Positions 18,641 to 26,369 of a DNA stretch of 31,613 nucleotides are shown here, piece by piece. Under the pieces are notes generated by a model. The model did not search any database. It saw only the letters and a list, made by a program, of their open reading frames with translations, and had not been told where the DNA came from. The stretch's first letter is position 1; each line of letters begins with the position of its first letter. The DNA lies in contig NZ_GL831112.1 in NCBI RefSeq assembly GCF_000188295.1, positions 74,738 through 106,350 of the forward strand, written 5' to 3'. The stretch is from Streptococcus vestibularis ATCC 49124 (GTDB taxonomy: Bacteria > Bacillota > Bacilli > Lactobacillales > Streptococcaceae). The position numbers and the translations under genes are program-made.

Positions 18641-18678
18641 ATAACTCTACCAATGTTTTAAAACCTTGATAGAGTTAT
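18641..18678 (+). promoter_or_regulatory. Inverted repeat in the adk leader
   Basis: ATAACTCTA (18641-18649) and TAGAGTTAT (18670-18678) are perfect complements spaced by 20 bases, ending 16 bases before the adk Shine-Dalgarno region. No convincing promoter is seen here. The repeat may be an operator or an RNA stem of unknown role. Confidence 0.45.
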
Positions 18679-18706
18679 TTGAAAACAAAAATAAGGAGTT
18701 CGTAAG

Positions 18707-19345
18707 ATGAATCTTTTAATTATGGGTCTACCAGGTGCTGGTAAAGGGACTCAAGCTGCAAAAATTGTTGAAGAATTTGGTGTAGCTCACATCTCAACTG
18801 GTGATATGTTCCGTGCTGCTATGGCTAACCAAACAGAAATGGGAACTTTGGCCAAATCATTCATCGATAAAGGTGAATTAGTACCAGATGAAGTAACAAA
18901 CGGAATCGTTAAAGAGCGTTTGGCTCAAGACGACATTAAGGAAAAAGGATTCCTTTTGGATGGTTTTCCTCGCACAATCGAACAAGCTCATTCCTTGGAT
19001 CAAATCTTGGTTGATCTTGGTTTGGAGCTTGATGGAGTAATCAATATCGAAGTGGATCCATCTTGCCTTCTTGAACGCTTGAGTGGTCGTATTATTCACC
19101 GCGAAACAGGTGAAACTTACCATAAAGTATTCAACCCACCAGCTGACTACAAGGAAGAAGACTATTACCAACGTGAAGATGATAAACCTGAAACTGTTAA
19201 ACGTCGTCTTGACGTAAACATTGCTCAAGGTGAGCCAATTATTGCACATTATCGTGAGCTTGGTCTTGTATCAGATATTCAAGGTAACCAAGATATCGAT
19301 GATGTATTTGCTGATGTTAAAAAAGCTATTGCAGCAATTAAATAA
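18707..19345 (+). CDS. adk: Adenylate kinase
   Basis: A 212-residue cytoplasmic enzyme that interconverts ATP + AMP and 2 ADP. The P-loop GLPGAGKGT is at residues 7-15; the AMP-site motifs STGDMFRAA and DGFPRT follow. The LID domain (about residues 125-162, [19 protein letters not shown]...) lacks the four cysteines of the zinc-binding form found in Bacillus, as is usual in streptococci. ATG 18707 follows AAGGAG. Placement after secY is normal for Firmicutes. Confidence 0.98.
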   Translation: MNLLIMGLPGAGKGTQAAKIVEEFGVAHISTGDMFRAAMANQTEMGTLAKSFIDKGELVPDEVTNGIVKERLAQDDIKEKGFLLDGFPRTIEQAHSLDQILVDLGLELDGVINIEVDPSCLLERLSGRIIHRETGETYHKVFNPPADYKEEDYYQREDDKPETVKRRLDVNIAQGEPIIAHYRELGLVSDIQGNQDIDDVFADVKKAIAAIK

Positions 19346-19359
19346 TTATATAATCTTAC

Positions 19360-19388
19360 TTGCGTATCAGACTTAAGCATGTTATAAT
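19360..19388 (+). promoter_or_regulatory. Internal promoter for infA and the alpha-operon part
   Basis: TTGCGT (19360-19365) and TATAAT (19383-19388) are 17 bases apart. The transcript would carry a 70-base leader with a CCTCT/AGAGG hairpin (19414-19429) before infA, allowing infA-rpmJ-rpsM-rpsK-rpoA-rplQ to be made independently of the upstream cluster. Confidence 0.7.
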
Positions 19389-19462
19389 ACTTTAGTCTGG
19401 CTTATAATTGTTACCTCTGTGCTTAGAGGAAATCAAATCGAAATTTTAGGGGGTACTTTTGC

Positions 19463-19681
19463 GTGGCAAAAGAAGACGTGATTGAAATTGAAGGTAAAGT
19501 TGTCGAAACTATGCCTAATGCTATGTTTACTGTTGAATTGGAAAATGGACACCAAATTTTGGCGACAGTTTCTGGTAAAATCCGTAAAAACTACATTCGT
19601 ATTTTGGTCGGTGACCGTGTGACTGTTGAAATGAGTCCTTATGATTTGACACGTGGACGCATCACATACCGCTTTAAATAA
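19463..19681 (+). CDS. infA: Translation initiation factor IF-1
   Basis: A 72-residue OB-fold (S1-like) protein with the family segments [20 protein letters not shown] and [20 protein letters not shown]. It binds the A site of the 30S subunit during initiation. The start is GTG 19463 behind AGGGGG. Its own promoter lies upstream and rpmJ follows after 25 bases. Confidence 0.97.
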
Positions 19682-19706
19682 TCGAAATAATTGGAGGGAT
19701 TAAAAC

Positions 19707-19823
19707 ATGAAGGTAAGACCATCGGTTAAACCAATTTGCGAATACTGTAAAGTTATTCGTCGTAACGGTCGTGTTATGGTAATTTGTCCAACAAATCCAA
19801 AACACAAACAACGTCAAGGATAA
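19707..19823 (+). CDS. rpmJ: 50S ribosomal protein L36
   Basis: A 38-residue protein starting [19 protein letters not shown] and ending PKHKQRQG. Its zinc ribbon is complete: Cys11, Cys14, Cys27 and His33. ATG 19707 follows TTGGAGGG. It is short but unmistakable, and its position between infA and rpsM is the normal one. Confidence 0.97.
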
Positions 19824-19840
19824 TATAGAAAGGAGAAATC

Positions 19841-20206
19841 ATGGCTCGTATTGCTGGAGTTGACATTCCAAACGATAAACGTGTAGTAATTTCACTTACT
19901 TACGTATACGGTATCGGACTTGCAACATCTAAGAAAATCTTGGCTGCTGCAGGCGTTTCTGAAGACATCCGCGTTAAAGATTTGACAAATGATCAAGAAG
20001 ACGCTATCCGTCGCGAAGTGGATGCAATCAAAGTTGAAGGTGACCTTCGTCGTGAAGTTAACCTTAACATCAAACGTTTGATGGAAATCGGTTCATACCG
20101 TGGTATCCGTCACCGTCGTGGACTTCCTGTCCGTGGTCAAAACACTAAAAACAATGCTCGCACTCGTAAAGGTAAAGCTGTTGCGATTGCAGGTAAGAAA
20201 AAATAA
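19841..20206 (+). CDS. rpsM: 30S ribosomal protein S13
   Basis: A 121-residue protein with the start [21 protein letters not shown] and the C-terminal tail [22 protein letters not shown] that contacts P-site tRNA in the family. ATG 19841 follows AAAGGAGAAATC. rpsK follows after 26 bases. Confidence 0.98.
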   Translation: MARIAGVDIPNDKRVVISLTYVYGIGLATSKKILAAAGVSEDIRVKDLTNDQEDAIRREVDAIKVEGDLRREVNLNIKRLMEIGSYRGIRHRRGLPVRGQNTKNNARTRKGKAVAIAGKKK

Positions 20207-20232
20207 TTAAAATAAAATAGGAGGTAAAAACA

Positions 20233-20616
20233 TTGGCTAAACCAACACGTAAACGTCGTGTGAAAAAGAATATCGAATCTGGTATTGCTCACATTCACGC
20301 TACTTTCAATAACACTATTGTTATGATTACAGATGTGCATGGTAATGCTGTAGCTTGGTCATCAGCTGGTGCTCTTGGTTTCAAAGGTTCTCGTAAATCT
20401 ACACCATTTGCTGCTCAAATGGCTTCTGAAGCTGCTGCTAAATCTGCACAAGAACACGGTCTTAAGACAGTTGAAGTAACTGTTAAGGGTCCTGGTTCAG
20501 GTCGTGAGTCTGCTATCCGTGCTCTTGCTGCTGCTGGTCTAGAAGTAACAGCAATCCGTGATGTAACTCCTGTACCACATAATGGTGCTCGTCCTCCAAA
20601 ACGTCGTCGTGTGTAA
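20233..20616 (+). CDS. rpsK: 30S ribosomal protein S11
   Basis: A 127-residue protein of the platform of the small subunit. Conserved parts: [18 protein letters not shown] near residue 18 and the ending [17 protein letters not shown]. Translation starts at TTG 20233 behind AGGAGG. Confidence 0.98.
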   Translation: MAKPTRKRRVKKNIESGIAHIHATFNNTIVMITDVHGNAVAWSSAGALGFKGSRKSTPFAAQMASEAAAKSAQEHGLKTVEVTVKGPGSGRESAIRALAAAGLEVTAIRDVTPVPHNGARPPKRRRV

Positions 20617-20664
20617 TTTTTAATAACAATAGTACACAAGATTCGTTTCGAGGGAGTATAATAA

Positions 20665-21603
20665 ATGATTGAGTTTGAAAAACCAATAATAACAAAAATT
20701 GATGAAAATAAAGATTACGGCAAATTTGTCATCGAACCACTAGAACGTGGTTATGGTACAACTTTGGGTAACTCTCTTCGTCGTGTACTTTTGTCATCAC
20801 TTCCAGGTGCTGCCGTAACATCAATTAAGATTGATGGAGTACTCCACGAATTTGATACCGTACCAGGCGTACGTGAAGACGTGATGCAAATTATTCTTAA
20901 TATTAAAGGACTTGCTGTAAAATCTTACGTCGAAGACGAAAAAACAATCGAACTTGATGTCCAAGGTCCAGCTGAAGTTACTGCTGGAGATATCTTGACT
21001 GATAGTGACATTGAAATTGTTAACCCTGATCATTATCTTTTCACTATCTCTGAAGGAGCTTCTTTAAAAGCGACTATGACAGTAGCTACAAACCGTGGTT
21101 ATGTTCCAGCAGATGAAAACAAGAAAGATGATGCACCAGTGGGAACATTGGCTGTAGATTCAATCTACACACCAGTGAAAAAAGTCAATTATCAAGTTGA
21201 ACCTGCTCGTGTAGGTAGCAACGATGGTTTTGATAAATTGACAATCGAAATCATGACAAACGGAACAATCATCCCTGAAGATGCCCTCGGTCTCTCGGCT
21301 CGCGTTTTGATTGAACACTTGAACTTGTTTACTGACCTTACTGATGTTGCTAAAGCTACTGATGTAATGAAAGAAACTGAAAAAGTGAACGATGAAAAGG
21401 TGCTTGACCGTACCATCGAAGAACTTGATTTGTCTGTACGCTCATATAACTGTTTGAAACGTGCTGGTATTAATACCGTTCATGATTTGACAGAAAAAAC
21501 TGAGCCTGAAATGATGAAAGTCCGTAACCTAGGTCGTAAATCTCTTGAAGAAGTCAAAGTTAAGTTGGCTGATCTTGGACTTGGACTCAAAAACGATAAA
21601 TAA
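20665..21603 (+). CDS. rpoA: RNA polymerase alpha subunit
   Basis: A 312-residue protein. The N-terminal dimerisation domain (about 1-225) has [22 protein letters not shown] and the C-terminal domain (about 245-305) has the helix-hairpin-helix regions [19 protein letters not shown] and [13 protein letters not shown] that bind UP elements and activators. Length matches streptococcal RpoA. ATG 20665 follows GAGGGAG; rplQ begins 17 bases downstream. Confidence 0.98.
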   Translation: MIEFEKPIITKIDENKDYGKFVIEPLERGYGTTLGNSLRRVLLSSLPGAAVTSIKIDGVLHEFDTVPGVREDVMQIILNIKGLAVKSYVEDEKTIELDVQGPAEVTAGDILTDSDIEIVNPDHYLFTISEGASLKATMTVATNRGYVPADENKKDDAPVGTLAVDSIYTPVKKVNYQVEPARVGSNDGFDKLTIEIMTNGTIIPEDALGLSARVLIEHLNLFTDLTDVAKATDVMKETEKVNDEKVLDRTIEELDLSVRSYNCLKRAGINTVHDLTEKTEPEMMKVRNLGRKSLEEVKVKLADLGLGLKNDK

Positions 21604-21620
21604 TAATATAGGAGGATAAC

Positions 21621-22007
21621 ATGGCTTACCGTAAACTTGGACGCACAAGCTCACAACGTAAAGCGGTTCTTCGTGATTTGACAACAGATCTTATCATTAA
21701 CGAAGCAATCGTTACAACTGAAGCACGTGCTAAAGAAATCCGTAAAACAGTTGAAAAAATGATCACTCTTGGTAAACGTGGTGATTTGCACGCACGTCGT
21801 CAAGCAGCTGCATTTGTACGTAACGAAATTGCATCTGAAAACTATGATGAAGCAACTGATAAATATACATCAACAACTGCTCTTCAAAAACTTTTCTCAG
21901 AAATCGCACCTCGTTATGCTGAACGTAACGGTGGATACACTCGTATCCTTAAAACAGAACCACGTCGTGGCGATGCTGCCCCAATGGCAATCATCGAACT
22001 TGTTTAA
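21621..22007 (+). CDS. rplQ: 50S ribosomal protein L17
   Basis: A 128-residue protein, [20 protein letters not shown] at the start, with the family segment [12 protein letters not shown] form ([22 protein letters not shown]) and the ending [15 protein letters not shown]. It is the last gene of the ribosomal cluster. A structured element and a strong terminator follow. Confidence 0.98.
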   Translation: MAYRKLGRTSSQRKAVLRDLTTDLIINEAIVTTEARAKEIRKTVEKMITLGKRGDLHARRQAAAFVRNEIASENYDEATDKYTSTTALQKLFSEIAPRYAERNGGYTRILKTEPRRGDAAPMAIIELV

Positions 22008-22020
22008 TTTTTATCAATTT

Positions 22021-22113
22021 TGTTGAGTGTTATGATGATGGAATAGCTTAGCTTTTCTTAGTCTAGCTCTGGTCTACCGCTAGGCATACGCCTAGCGGGA
22101 ACACTCATCATAA
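22021..22113 (+). ncRNA. Three-stem structured RNA candidate downstream of rplQ
   Basis: P1 pairs 22021-22031 with 22100-22110 (ten of 11 positions). P2 is AGCT(T)AG/CTAGCT (22045-22051/22063-22068). P3 is a perfect nine-pair GC-rich hairpin, CCGCTAGGC/GCCTAGCGG (22077-22085/22090-22098). An alternative pairing TTATGATG/CATCATAA (22030-22037/22106-22113) competes with P1. It lies between the rplQ stop and the operon terminator and has no reading frame. It could be a 3' UTR-derived small RNA or an mRNA-stability structure; no promoter of its own is evident. Confidence 0.5.
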
Positions 22114-22135
22114 AAATGGGAATAAATAAGCATGT

Positions 22136-22190
22136 AACGCTTGTTTACGAAAGGTAATACTGTTATTTTTCGTAAGCAGGCGTTTTTTTG
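22136..22190 (+). terminator. Ribosomal cluster terminator
   Basis: Seventeen-base arms, AACGCTTGTTTACGAAA (22136-22152) and TTTCGTAAGCAGGCGTT (22168-22184), pair throughout with two G-U pairs, and a run of seven T follows. It is the strongest terminator in the window. Confidence 0.95.
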
Positions 22191-22201
22191 GGCTATAAAT
22201 C

Positions 22202-22222
22202 GTCTGAATATTTTGATATAAT
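22202..22222 (+). promoter_or_regulatory. Promoter -10 with shared 20-base motif
   Basis: GTCTGAATATTTTGATATAA (22202-22221) matches 1916-1935 at 19 of 20 positions; its last bases form a TATAAT -10 box (22217-22222). No good -35 lies at 16-18 bases. Transcription would start at about 22229, 28 bases before the next gene. Confidence 0.45.
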
Positions 22223-22256
22223 GGAATAAGCTTATTTTAAAAAGGGGGACATTATT

Positions 22257-23552
22257 TTGACAACAGCCAAGGAACTGCTTAAGCAAAGGTATTATGAGCC
22301 AATTAAGGAGCAACCCGAATTATTTGTGGGGATTGAGTTGGAATACCCAGTTGTTAATTTGAGTGGTAATGCTACAGATGTCTCTCTTACAAAACGGTTA
22401 CTAGCCTATCTCTTGGATAATTTTGATTTTCAAGCTGATAAGTATGATTCGGATAACAATCCTATTCAGCTTATTGATAAAGATTCTGGAGATATGATTC
22501 TTTTTGAAGTCTCCTACAATACGATTGAGTTTGCTTTTGCAAAGGCTGAAAGAATCTCTGAGGTTGAGGAACGTTTGGATACTTACCTCGGTATAATTCA
22601 ACCTTATCTTCAGAATGATAATCATGAGTTGCAAGGTTGGGGAGTGAATCCAAACTGGGCAAAAAATGACAACAGACCTGTTAAATCTCCTCGTTATGAG
22701 ATGCTTATGGATTTTCTCGGGCTATCTAAAGCTAAGAACAATCCTTTCTTTCATGATTATCCAGAATATGGTTCTTTCATCTGTGGGAGTCAGGTACAGT
22801 TAGATGTTTCAAAAACGTCCTATTTAAGAGTTTTAAATGCTTTTAATCAAATAGAGGGACCCAAGGCAGTATTATTGGCAAACTCTGATTTTTGGGGTTC
22901 TGATTGGGATTTAGCGCTTTCTCGTGATGTTTTCTGGGAGAATTCCATGCATGGTGTGTTTAAGGAAAATGCAGGGGTATTTCCTAAGGTGTTTAAGAGC
23001 GAAGATGACTATTTTTCTTACTTGTCTGAGACAGCCATTTTTACTGCTAAGCGTGGTGACGAAACCTACTATTTTGAACCAATACGTGCTAAAGACTATC
23101 TAAGTACGCCATCTGTCAAAGCACGCTCTATTCATGGCGAAGTAGTCACTATTGAGCCAAGTGAGGAAGATTTTAAGACTCACCGTTCTTATCAATTTCA
23201 AGATTTAACGACTAGGGGAACTGTTGAGTTTCGAAGTGTTTGTACTCAGCCTTTCTCAGCAACTTTTGCGCCAGCAGCCTTTCACCTTGGTCTTTTAGTT
23301 AACTTAGAGACACTAGAAAGTATTTTAAAAGACACATCTTTATTTGAAGTTTTTGACTATGATTATCTTAGAATTCGTTGCTTGTTTTCGAAAAAGGAAA
23401 TCTCAAAGGATGATTTCAAATTGATTTTGCCTTTGACAGAGGCTCTACTAACTTGTGCAGAGGATGGGCTCAAAAATCGTGGCTTTGGAGAAGAAGTTTA
23501 CTTAGCTCCTCTTCAAGAACGATTAGCTGCTTTGAAAAATCGTTTAGACTAA
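22257..23552 (+). CDS. Glutamate-cysteine ligase family protein
   Basis: A 431-residue soluble protein. The N-terminal FVGIELEYPVV (Glu27, Glu29) is the metal- and glutamate-binding signature of the glutamate-cysteine ligase superfamily, and GTVEFRSVCTQPF near residue 322 is a second family-typical strand with a conserved Arg. There is no ATP-grasp domain as in the bifunctional GshF, and its length is well below GshF (about 750). It could make gamma-glutamylcysteine or ligate another amine to glutamate; the substrate is uncertain. The start is TTG 22257, eight bases after AAAGGGGGA. It has its own promoter and no obvious terminator; the tRNA-Leu region follows. Confidence 0.72.
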   Translation: MTTAKELLKQRYYEPIKEQPELFVGIELEYPVVNLSGNATDVSLTKRLLAYLLDNFDFQADKYDSDNNPIQLIDKDSGDMILFEVSYNTIEFAFAKAERISEVEERLDTYLGIIQPYLQNDNHELQGWGVNPNWAKNDNRPVKSPRYEMLMDFLGLSKAKNNPFFHDYPEYGSFICGSQVQLDVSKTSYLRVLNAFNQIEGPKAVLLANSDFWGSDWDLALSRDVFWENSMHGVFKENAGVFPKVFKSEDDYFSYLSETAIFTAKRGDETYYFEPIRAKDYLSTPSVKARSIHGEVVTIEPSEEDFKTHRSYQFQDLTTRGTVEFRSVCTQPFSATFAPAAFHLGLLVNLETLESILKDTSLFEVFDYDYLRIRCLFSKKEISKDDFKLILPLTEALLTCAEDGLKNRGFGEEVYLAPLQERLAALKNRLD

Positions 23553-23602
23553 TTCCAGATAGTATATAATGTTTCAGAAAAACAAAAAAGTCAAAAAGCT
23601 TA

Positions 23603-23637
23603 TTGACAATAGCATACAATAAATGGTATTATATAAT
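23603..23637 (+). promoter_or_regulatory. Possible upstream promoter before tRNA-Leu
   Basis: TTGACA (23603-23608) is followed by TATTAT (23627-23632, spacing 18) and a nearby TATAAT. It would give a transcript carrying a TGTTTC/GAGACA hairpin before the main tRNA promoter. Confidence 0.45.
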
Positions 23638-23691
23638 AGTTGTTTCGAAAGAGACAAAAGATAGTTTTAAGAAAAAACTTTCAAAAAAGTA

Positions 23692-23720
23692 TTGACACTA
23701 ATTGTCAAACTTGATATAAT
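23692..23720 (+). promoter_or_regulatory. tRNA-Leu promoter
   Basis: Consensus TTGACA (23692-23697) and TATAAT (23715-23720) with 17 bases between: a perfect sigma-A promoter 14 bases before the tRNA. Confidence 0.9.
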
Positions 23721-23734
23721 GATTAATGTAGTTA

Positions 23735-23820
23735 GCGGAAATGGCGGAATTGGCAGACGCGCAGGACTAAGGATCCTGTGACCGCTTTAGGTCGTGAGGG
23801 TTCAAGTCCCTCTTTCCGCA
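23735..23820 (+). tRNA. tRNA-Leu (anticodon AAG)
   Basis: An 86-base class II tRNA. The acceptor arms GCGGAAA (23735-23741) and TTTCCGC (23813-23819) pair fully, with discriminator A at 23820. The anticodon stem CAGGA/TCCTG closes the loop CTAAGGA, giving anticodon AAG for CUU. A long variable arm (ACCGCTTTAGGTCGT region) and the T arm GAGGG-TTCAAGT-CCCTC follow. The CCA end is not encoded. It stands alone with its own promoter and terminator. Confidence 0.95.
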
Positions 23821-23824
23821 GAGC

Positions 23825-23850
23825 AACCAGTCAAGAGACTGGTTTTTTTG
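23825..23850 (+). terminator. tRNA-Leu terminator
   Basis: AACCAGTC (23825-23832) pairs with GACTGGTT (23837-23844) around AAGA, followed by T residues, beginning five bases after the tRNA. Confidence 0.93.
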
Positions 23851-23860
23851 TATTAAAAAA

Positions 23861-23874
23861 TCAAAACGCTTACA
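23861..23874 (+). promoter_or_regulatory. Candidate CcpA cre site upstream of fba
   Basis: TCAAAACGCTTACA agrees with TGWAANCGNTNWCA at 13 of 14 positions. It lies upstream of the fba -10 region, a location usual for CcpA activation of glycolytic genes. Confidence 0.4.
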
Positions 23875-23908
23875 AATTGTAGAAAAACTAGTTTTTTGAA
23901 TCTAATTG

Positions 23909-23917
23909 TGATAGAAT
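23909..23917 (+). promoter_or_regulatory. fba promoter (extended -10)
   Basis: TGA-TAGAAT is an extended -10; the -35 at the matching distance (TAGTTT, 23889-23894) is weak. The leader would be about 42 bases and contains the Shine-Dalgarno AGGAGG. Confidence 0.55.
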
Positions 23918-23965
23918 AAACAAGTAAACGGGTTCAAGCCCAAAAAAATATAGGAGGCCTTTATA

Positions 23966-24847
23966 ATGGCAATCGTTTCAGCAGAAAAATTTGTCCAAGC
24001 AGCTCGTGACAATGGTTACGCAGTTGGTGGATTTAACACAAACAACCTTGAGTGGACTCAAGCTATCTTGCGTGCAGCAGAAGCTAAACAAGCTCCAGTG
24101 CTTATCCAAACTTCTATGGGTGCAGCTAAGTACATGGGTGGTTACAAATTGTGTAAACTTCTTATCGAAGAATTGGTTGAATCAATGGGTATCACTGTAC
24201 CAGTTGCTATTCACCTTGACCACGGTCACTACAATGATGCTTTGGAATGTATCCGTGTAGGTTACACTTCAGTTATGTTTGACGGTTCACACCTTCCAGT
24301 TGAAGAAAACCTTGAAAAAGCAGCTAAAGTTGTTGAATTTGCACACGCTAACGGTGTATCAGTTGAAGCTGAAGTTGGTACAATCGGTGGTGAAGAAGAT
24401 GGTATCATCGGTGACGGTGAATTGGCACCAATCGAAGATGCTAAAGCTATGGTTGCAACTGGTATCGACTTCCTTGCAGCAGGTATCGGTAACATCCACG
24501 GTCCTTACCCAGAAAACTGGAATGGTCTTCACCTTGACCACTTGCAAAAATTGACAGAAGCTGTTCCTAACTTCCCAATCGTATTGCACGGTGGATCAGG
24601 TATTCCTGACGATCAAATCCAAGCAGCTATCAAACTTGGTGTTGCTAAAGTTAACGTTAACACTGAATGTCAAATCGCATTTGCTAAAGCAACACGTAAA
24701 TTTGTTGCTGAATACGAAGCAAATGAAGCAGAATACGACAAGAAGAAACTCTTCGACCCACGTAAATTCTTGAAACCAGGTTTCGAAGCTATTACAGAAG
24801 CTGTTGAAGAACGTATCGACGTATTCGGTTCAGCAAACAAAGCATAA
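23966..24847 (+). CDS. fba: Fructose-bisphosphate aldolase, class II
   Basis: A 293-residue zinc aldolase that splits fructose 1,6-bisphosphate in glycolysis. HLDHGH (residues 83-88) contains catalytic Asp85 and zinc ligand His86; EAEVGTIGGEEDG, the GIGNIHGPYPENW segment and LHGGSGIPDD supply other metal and phosphate ligands. Codon use is strongly biased like the ribosomal genes, as expected for a highly expressed enzyme. ATG follows AGGAGGCC. It has its own promoter and terminator. Confidence 0.97.
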   Translation: MAIVSAEKFVQAARDNGYAVGGFNTNNLEWTQAILRAAEAKQAPVLIQTSMGAAKYMGGYKLCKLLIEELVESMGITVPVAIHLDHGHYNDALECIRVGYTSVMFDGSHLPVEENLEKAAKVVEFAHANGVSVEAEVGTIGGEEDGIIGDGELAPIEDAKAMVATGIDFLAAGIGNIHGPYPENWNGLHLDHLQKLTEAVPNFPIVLHGGSGIPDDQIQAAIKLGVAKVNVNTECQIAFAKATRKFVAEYEANEAEYDKKKLFDPRKFLKPGFEAITEAVEERIDVFGSANKA

Positions 24848-24857
24848 TTAGCTTATT

Positions 24858-24890
24858 AAAACAAGGTCTTTTCTGGATCTTGTTTTTTTG
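24858..24890 (+). terminator. fba terminator
   Basis: AAAACAAGGTC (24858-24868) pairs with GATCTTGTTTT (24876-24886), one G-U pair, then T residues. Confidence 0.92.
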
Positions 24891-25003
24891 TACTAAAATA
24901 AATAGTTGGTATCTGCCAATTAATCTGTGATTGAGAGTGAATAAATTTTAAAGAATGGATATGGCTTTGGTTGATAGATTCTATTTCCTAACTTTTTAAG
25001 ATA

Positions 25004-25019
25004 TGCTATAATATGAATA
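25004..25019 (+). promoter_or_regulatory. Extended -10 promoter with +1 on the ATG
   Basis: TGC-TATAAT (25004-25012) places the transcription start at 25019, the A of the second of two in-frame ATG codons. There is no Shine-Dalgarno upstream. The -35 region (TTTCCT) is weak, as is common with extended -10 promoters. Confidence 0.65.
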
Positions 25020-25369
25020 TGTTTGATAATTATATTGTACCTGTATTTTTTGGTGGTGGAGCTCTTGCTCTACTAGGTTTAGTGTTATTTGGTTGGGCCT
25101 TGCCTTCATTTTTGAAGGGTAAGTGGTCTTATTTGATTTCTTTGCTAGGTTTAGGTTTGGTTGCTTTTGCCTATTTTGATTCGGCGATTGTTATCACTTA
25201 TAAAATCTGGCTTGGATTGATAGGTGTTATCATGGTTGGTTGGGGACTTCCTTTCAACAATCGCAAGGGACGCCGTGCAATGATTATTTTTTGGGCTATC
25301 ATGGCAATCGTTGTGGGTATTGCTGCTATTGCATTCACTATTGCTTATGGTGTTATTAACCGCCGCTAA
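25019..25369 (+). CDS. Small four-segment membrane protein, likely leaderless
   Basis: A 116-residue hydrophobic protein (MFDNYIVPVFFGGG) with four predicted membrane segments at about residues 7-27, 36-54, 58-78 and 89-110, and a basic loop NNRKGRR before the last one. I recognise no family. An in-frame ATG at 25013 would add two residues, but it overlaps the end of the -10 box and would not be in the mRNA. The next gene has a similar layout and shares short patterns in its central segments (LLGLGLVAFAYF against LIGLAAFISSFW, IMVGWGLPF against LMGFGFSW), suggesting an old tandem duplication. Function unknown. Confidence 0.65.
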   Translation: MFDNYIVPVFFGGGALALLGLVLFGWALPSFLKGKWSYLISLLGLGLVAFAYFDSAIVITYKIWLGLIGVIMVGWGLPFNNRKGRRAMIIFWAIMAIVVGIAAIAFTIAYGVINRR

Positions 25370-25380
25370 CATGAAACTGT

Positions 25381-25408
25381 AAAACATGCTATAATAATGG
25401 CATGTTTT
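25381..25408 (+). promoter_or_regulatory. Inverted repeat enclosing the -10 box and start codon of the next gene
   Basis: Perfect nine-base arms AAAACATGC (25381-25389) and GCATGTTTT (25400-25408) enclose TATAAT (25390-25395), extended by the TGC of the left arm. The right arm contains the ATG at 25402, which is also the predicted +1. As RNA from the upstream gene it looks like a terminator with a T-rich tail; as DNA it is a promoter with dyad symmetry. Confidence 0.65.
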
Positions 25409-25740
25409 ATTTTATGACCCTATCATTTATTATCATGCCTGCCTTGGGTTGCTTCTTAATAGGTTTGGCTTTTGCTAAATCAAATCGTTGGGACTTTTCC
25501 TGGAGTCTATCCTTAATAGGTTTGGCGGCCTTTATTTCTTCTTTTTGGCATATAGCACGTGTAGATTTATGGTTTATGCTAAGTTATAGTGTTGGTCCTT
25601 TTTTGATGGGATTTGGTTTCTCCTGGGACCTAAGTAAGAAACGCCGTAGGCAGTTATTATTATTAGGGGCATTTTTCCTTGTCTTTTTTGTGATTCTGTA
25701 CTATCTTATTGTGCGAATCCTGAATACAGCTGTTGTCTAA
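25402..25740 (+). CDS. Small membrane protein, likely leaderless, paralog-like to the preceding gene
   Basis: A 112-residue protein with four predicted membrane segments (about 4-24, 34-49, 55-75, 84-108) and a basic stretch SKKRRRQ before the last one, the same plan as the preceding gene. No family is recognised. ATG 25402 lies seven bases after the last base of the -10 box, with no ribosome site, so the mRNA should start at the ATG itself; an in-frame ATG at 25414 is a possible alternative. The UPF0340 gene follows after 12 bases behind AGGAGG, so both are probably one transcript. Function unknown. Confidence 0.65.
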   Translation: MFYFMTLSFIIMPALGCFLIGLAFAKSNRWDFSWSLSLIGLAAFISSFWHIARVDLWFMLSYSVGPFLMGFGFSWDLSKKRRRQLLLLGAFFLVFFVILYYLIVRILNTAVV

Positions 25741-25755
25741 AGGAGGACTGTTGTG

Positions 25756-26316
25756 ATGTTGCTAGATTTAGAAGAGAAGACACGTGTGCTTGTAGAAGAT
25801 ATTGTTGAACGTTCAGCTATTGGGAGAGGAGCTATCTTTGTCTTGGGACTGTCTTCCAGTGAGGTTGCTGGTGGGACTATCGGCAAAGCCTCTAGCCGCG
25901 AAATCGGTCAACGAATTGTGAAAACTATTCTTGAGGTTTTGGAACCTAAAGGGATTTACTTGGCTGTTCAGGGCTGTGAACATTTGAATCGTGCTTTGGT
26001 TGTCGAGCGTGAGCTTGCCATGGCTAAAGATTTGGAAATTGTGAATGTTCTTCCGACCTTGCACGCTGGTGGAAGTGGTCAGCTGGCTGCTTTCGACTAC
26101 ATGAAGGATCCTGTTGAGGTGGAGGAAATTGTCGCTCAGGCTGGTATTGATATTGGGGACACCTCTATTGGTATGCATGTGAAGAGGGTCCAAGTTCCTC
26201 TTCGTCCTATTACTCCAGAATTAGGTGGTGCTCATGTGACTGCTTTGGCTAGTCGTCCTAAGTTAATTGGTGGAGCTCGTGCAGAGTATCTAGCAGATCC
26301 TATCCGTAAAAACTAA
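25756..26316 (+). CDS. UPF0340 family protein (YwlG-like)
   Basis: A 186-residue soluble protein of the UPF0340/YwlG family, whose function is not established. Family-typical parts are [17 protein letters not shown] near residue 30, [16 protein letters not shown] near residue 75, and the ending [25 protein letters not shown] 25756 is nine bases after AGGAGG (25741-25746); GTG 25753 is a possible start one residue earlier. It is co-transcribed with the preceding membrane gene by spacing and is closed by a two-way terminator shared with treR. Confidence 0.85.
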   Translation: MLLDLEEKTRVLVEDIVERSAIGRGAIFVLGLSSSEVAGGTIGKASSREIGQRIVKTILEVLEPKGIYLAVQGCEHLNRALVVERELAMAKDLEIVNVLPTLHAGGSGQLAAFDYMKDPVEVEEIVAQAGIDIGDTSIGMHVKRVQVPLRPITPELGGAHVTALASRPKLIGGARAEYLADPIRKN

Positions 26317-26352
26317 AAAGTATCGGACATTCTTGTCCGATACTTTTTCTAT
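26316..26352. terminator. Bidirectional terminator between convergent genes
   Basis: Perfect 14-base arms AAAAGTATCGGACA (26316-26329) and TGTCCGATACTTTT (26334-26347) with a TTCT loop and A/T runs on both sides serve the UPF0340 gene and the leftward treR remnant. Confidence 0.93.
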
Positions 26353-26369
26353 TAGCAGAGCCCTTTCTT

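Noticed and set aside
22198..22212. CodY box upstream of the glutamate-cysteine-ligase-family gene
   Set aside because: Three mismatches to the 15-base consensus are common by chance in AT-rich DNA; kept only as a note in the shared-motif finding.
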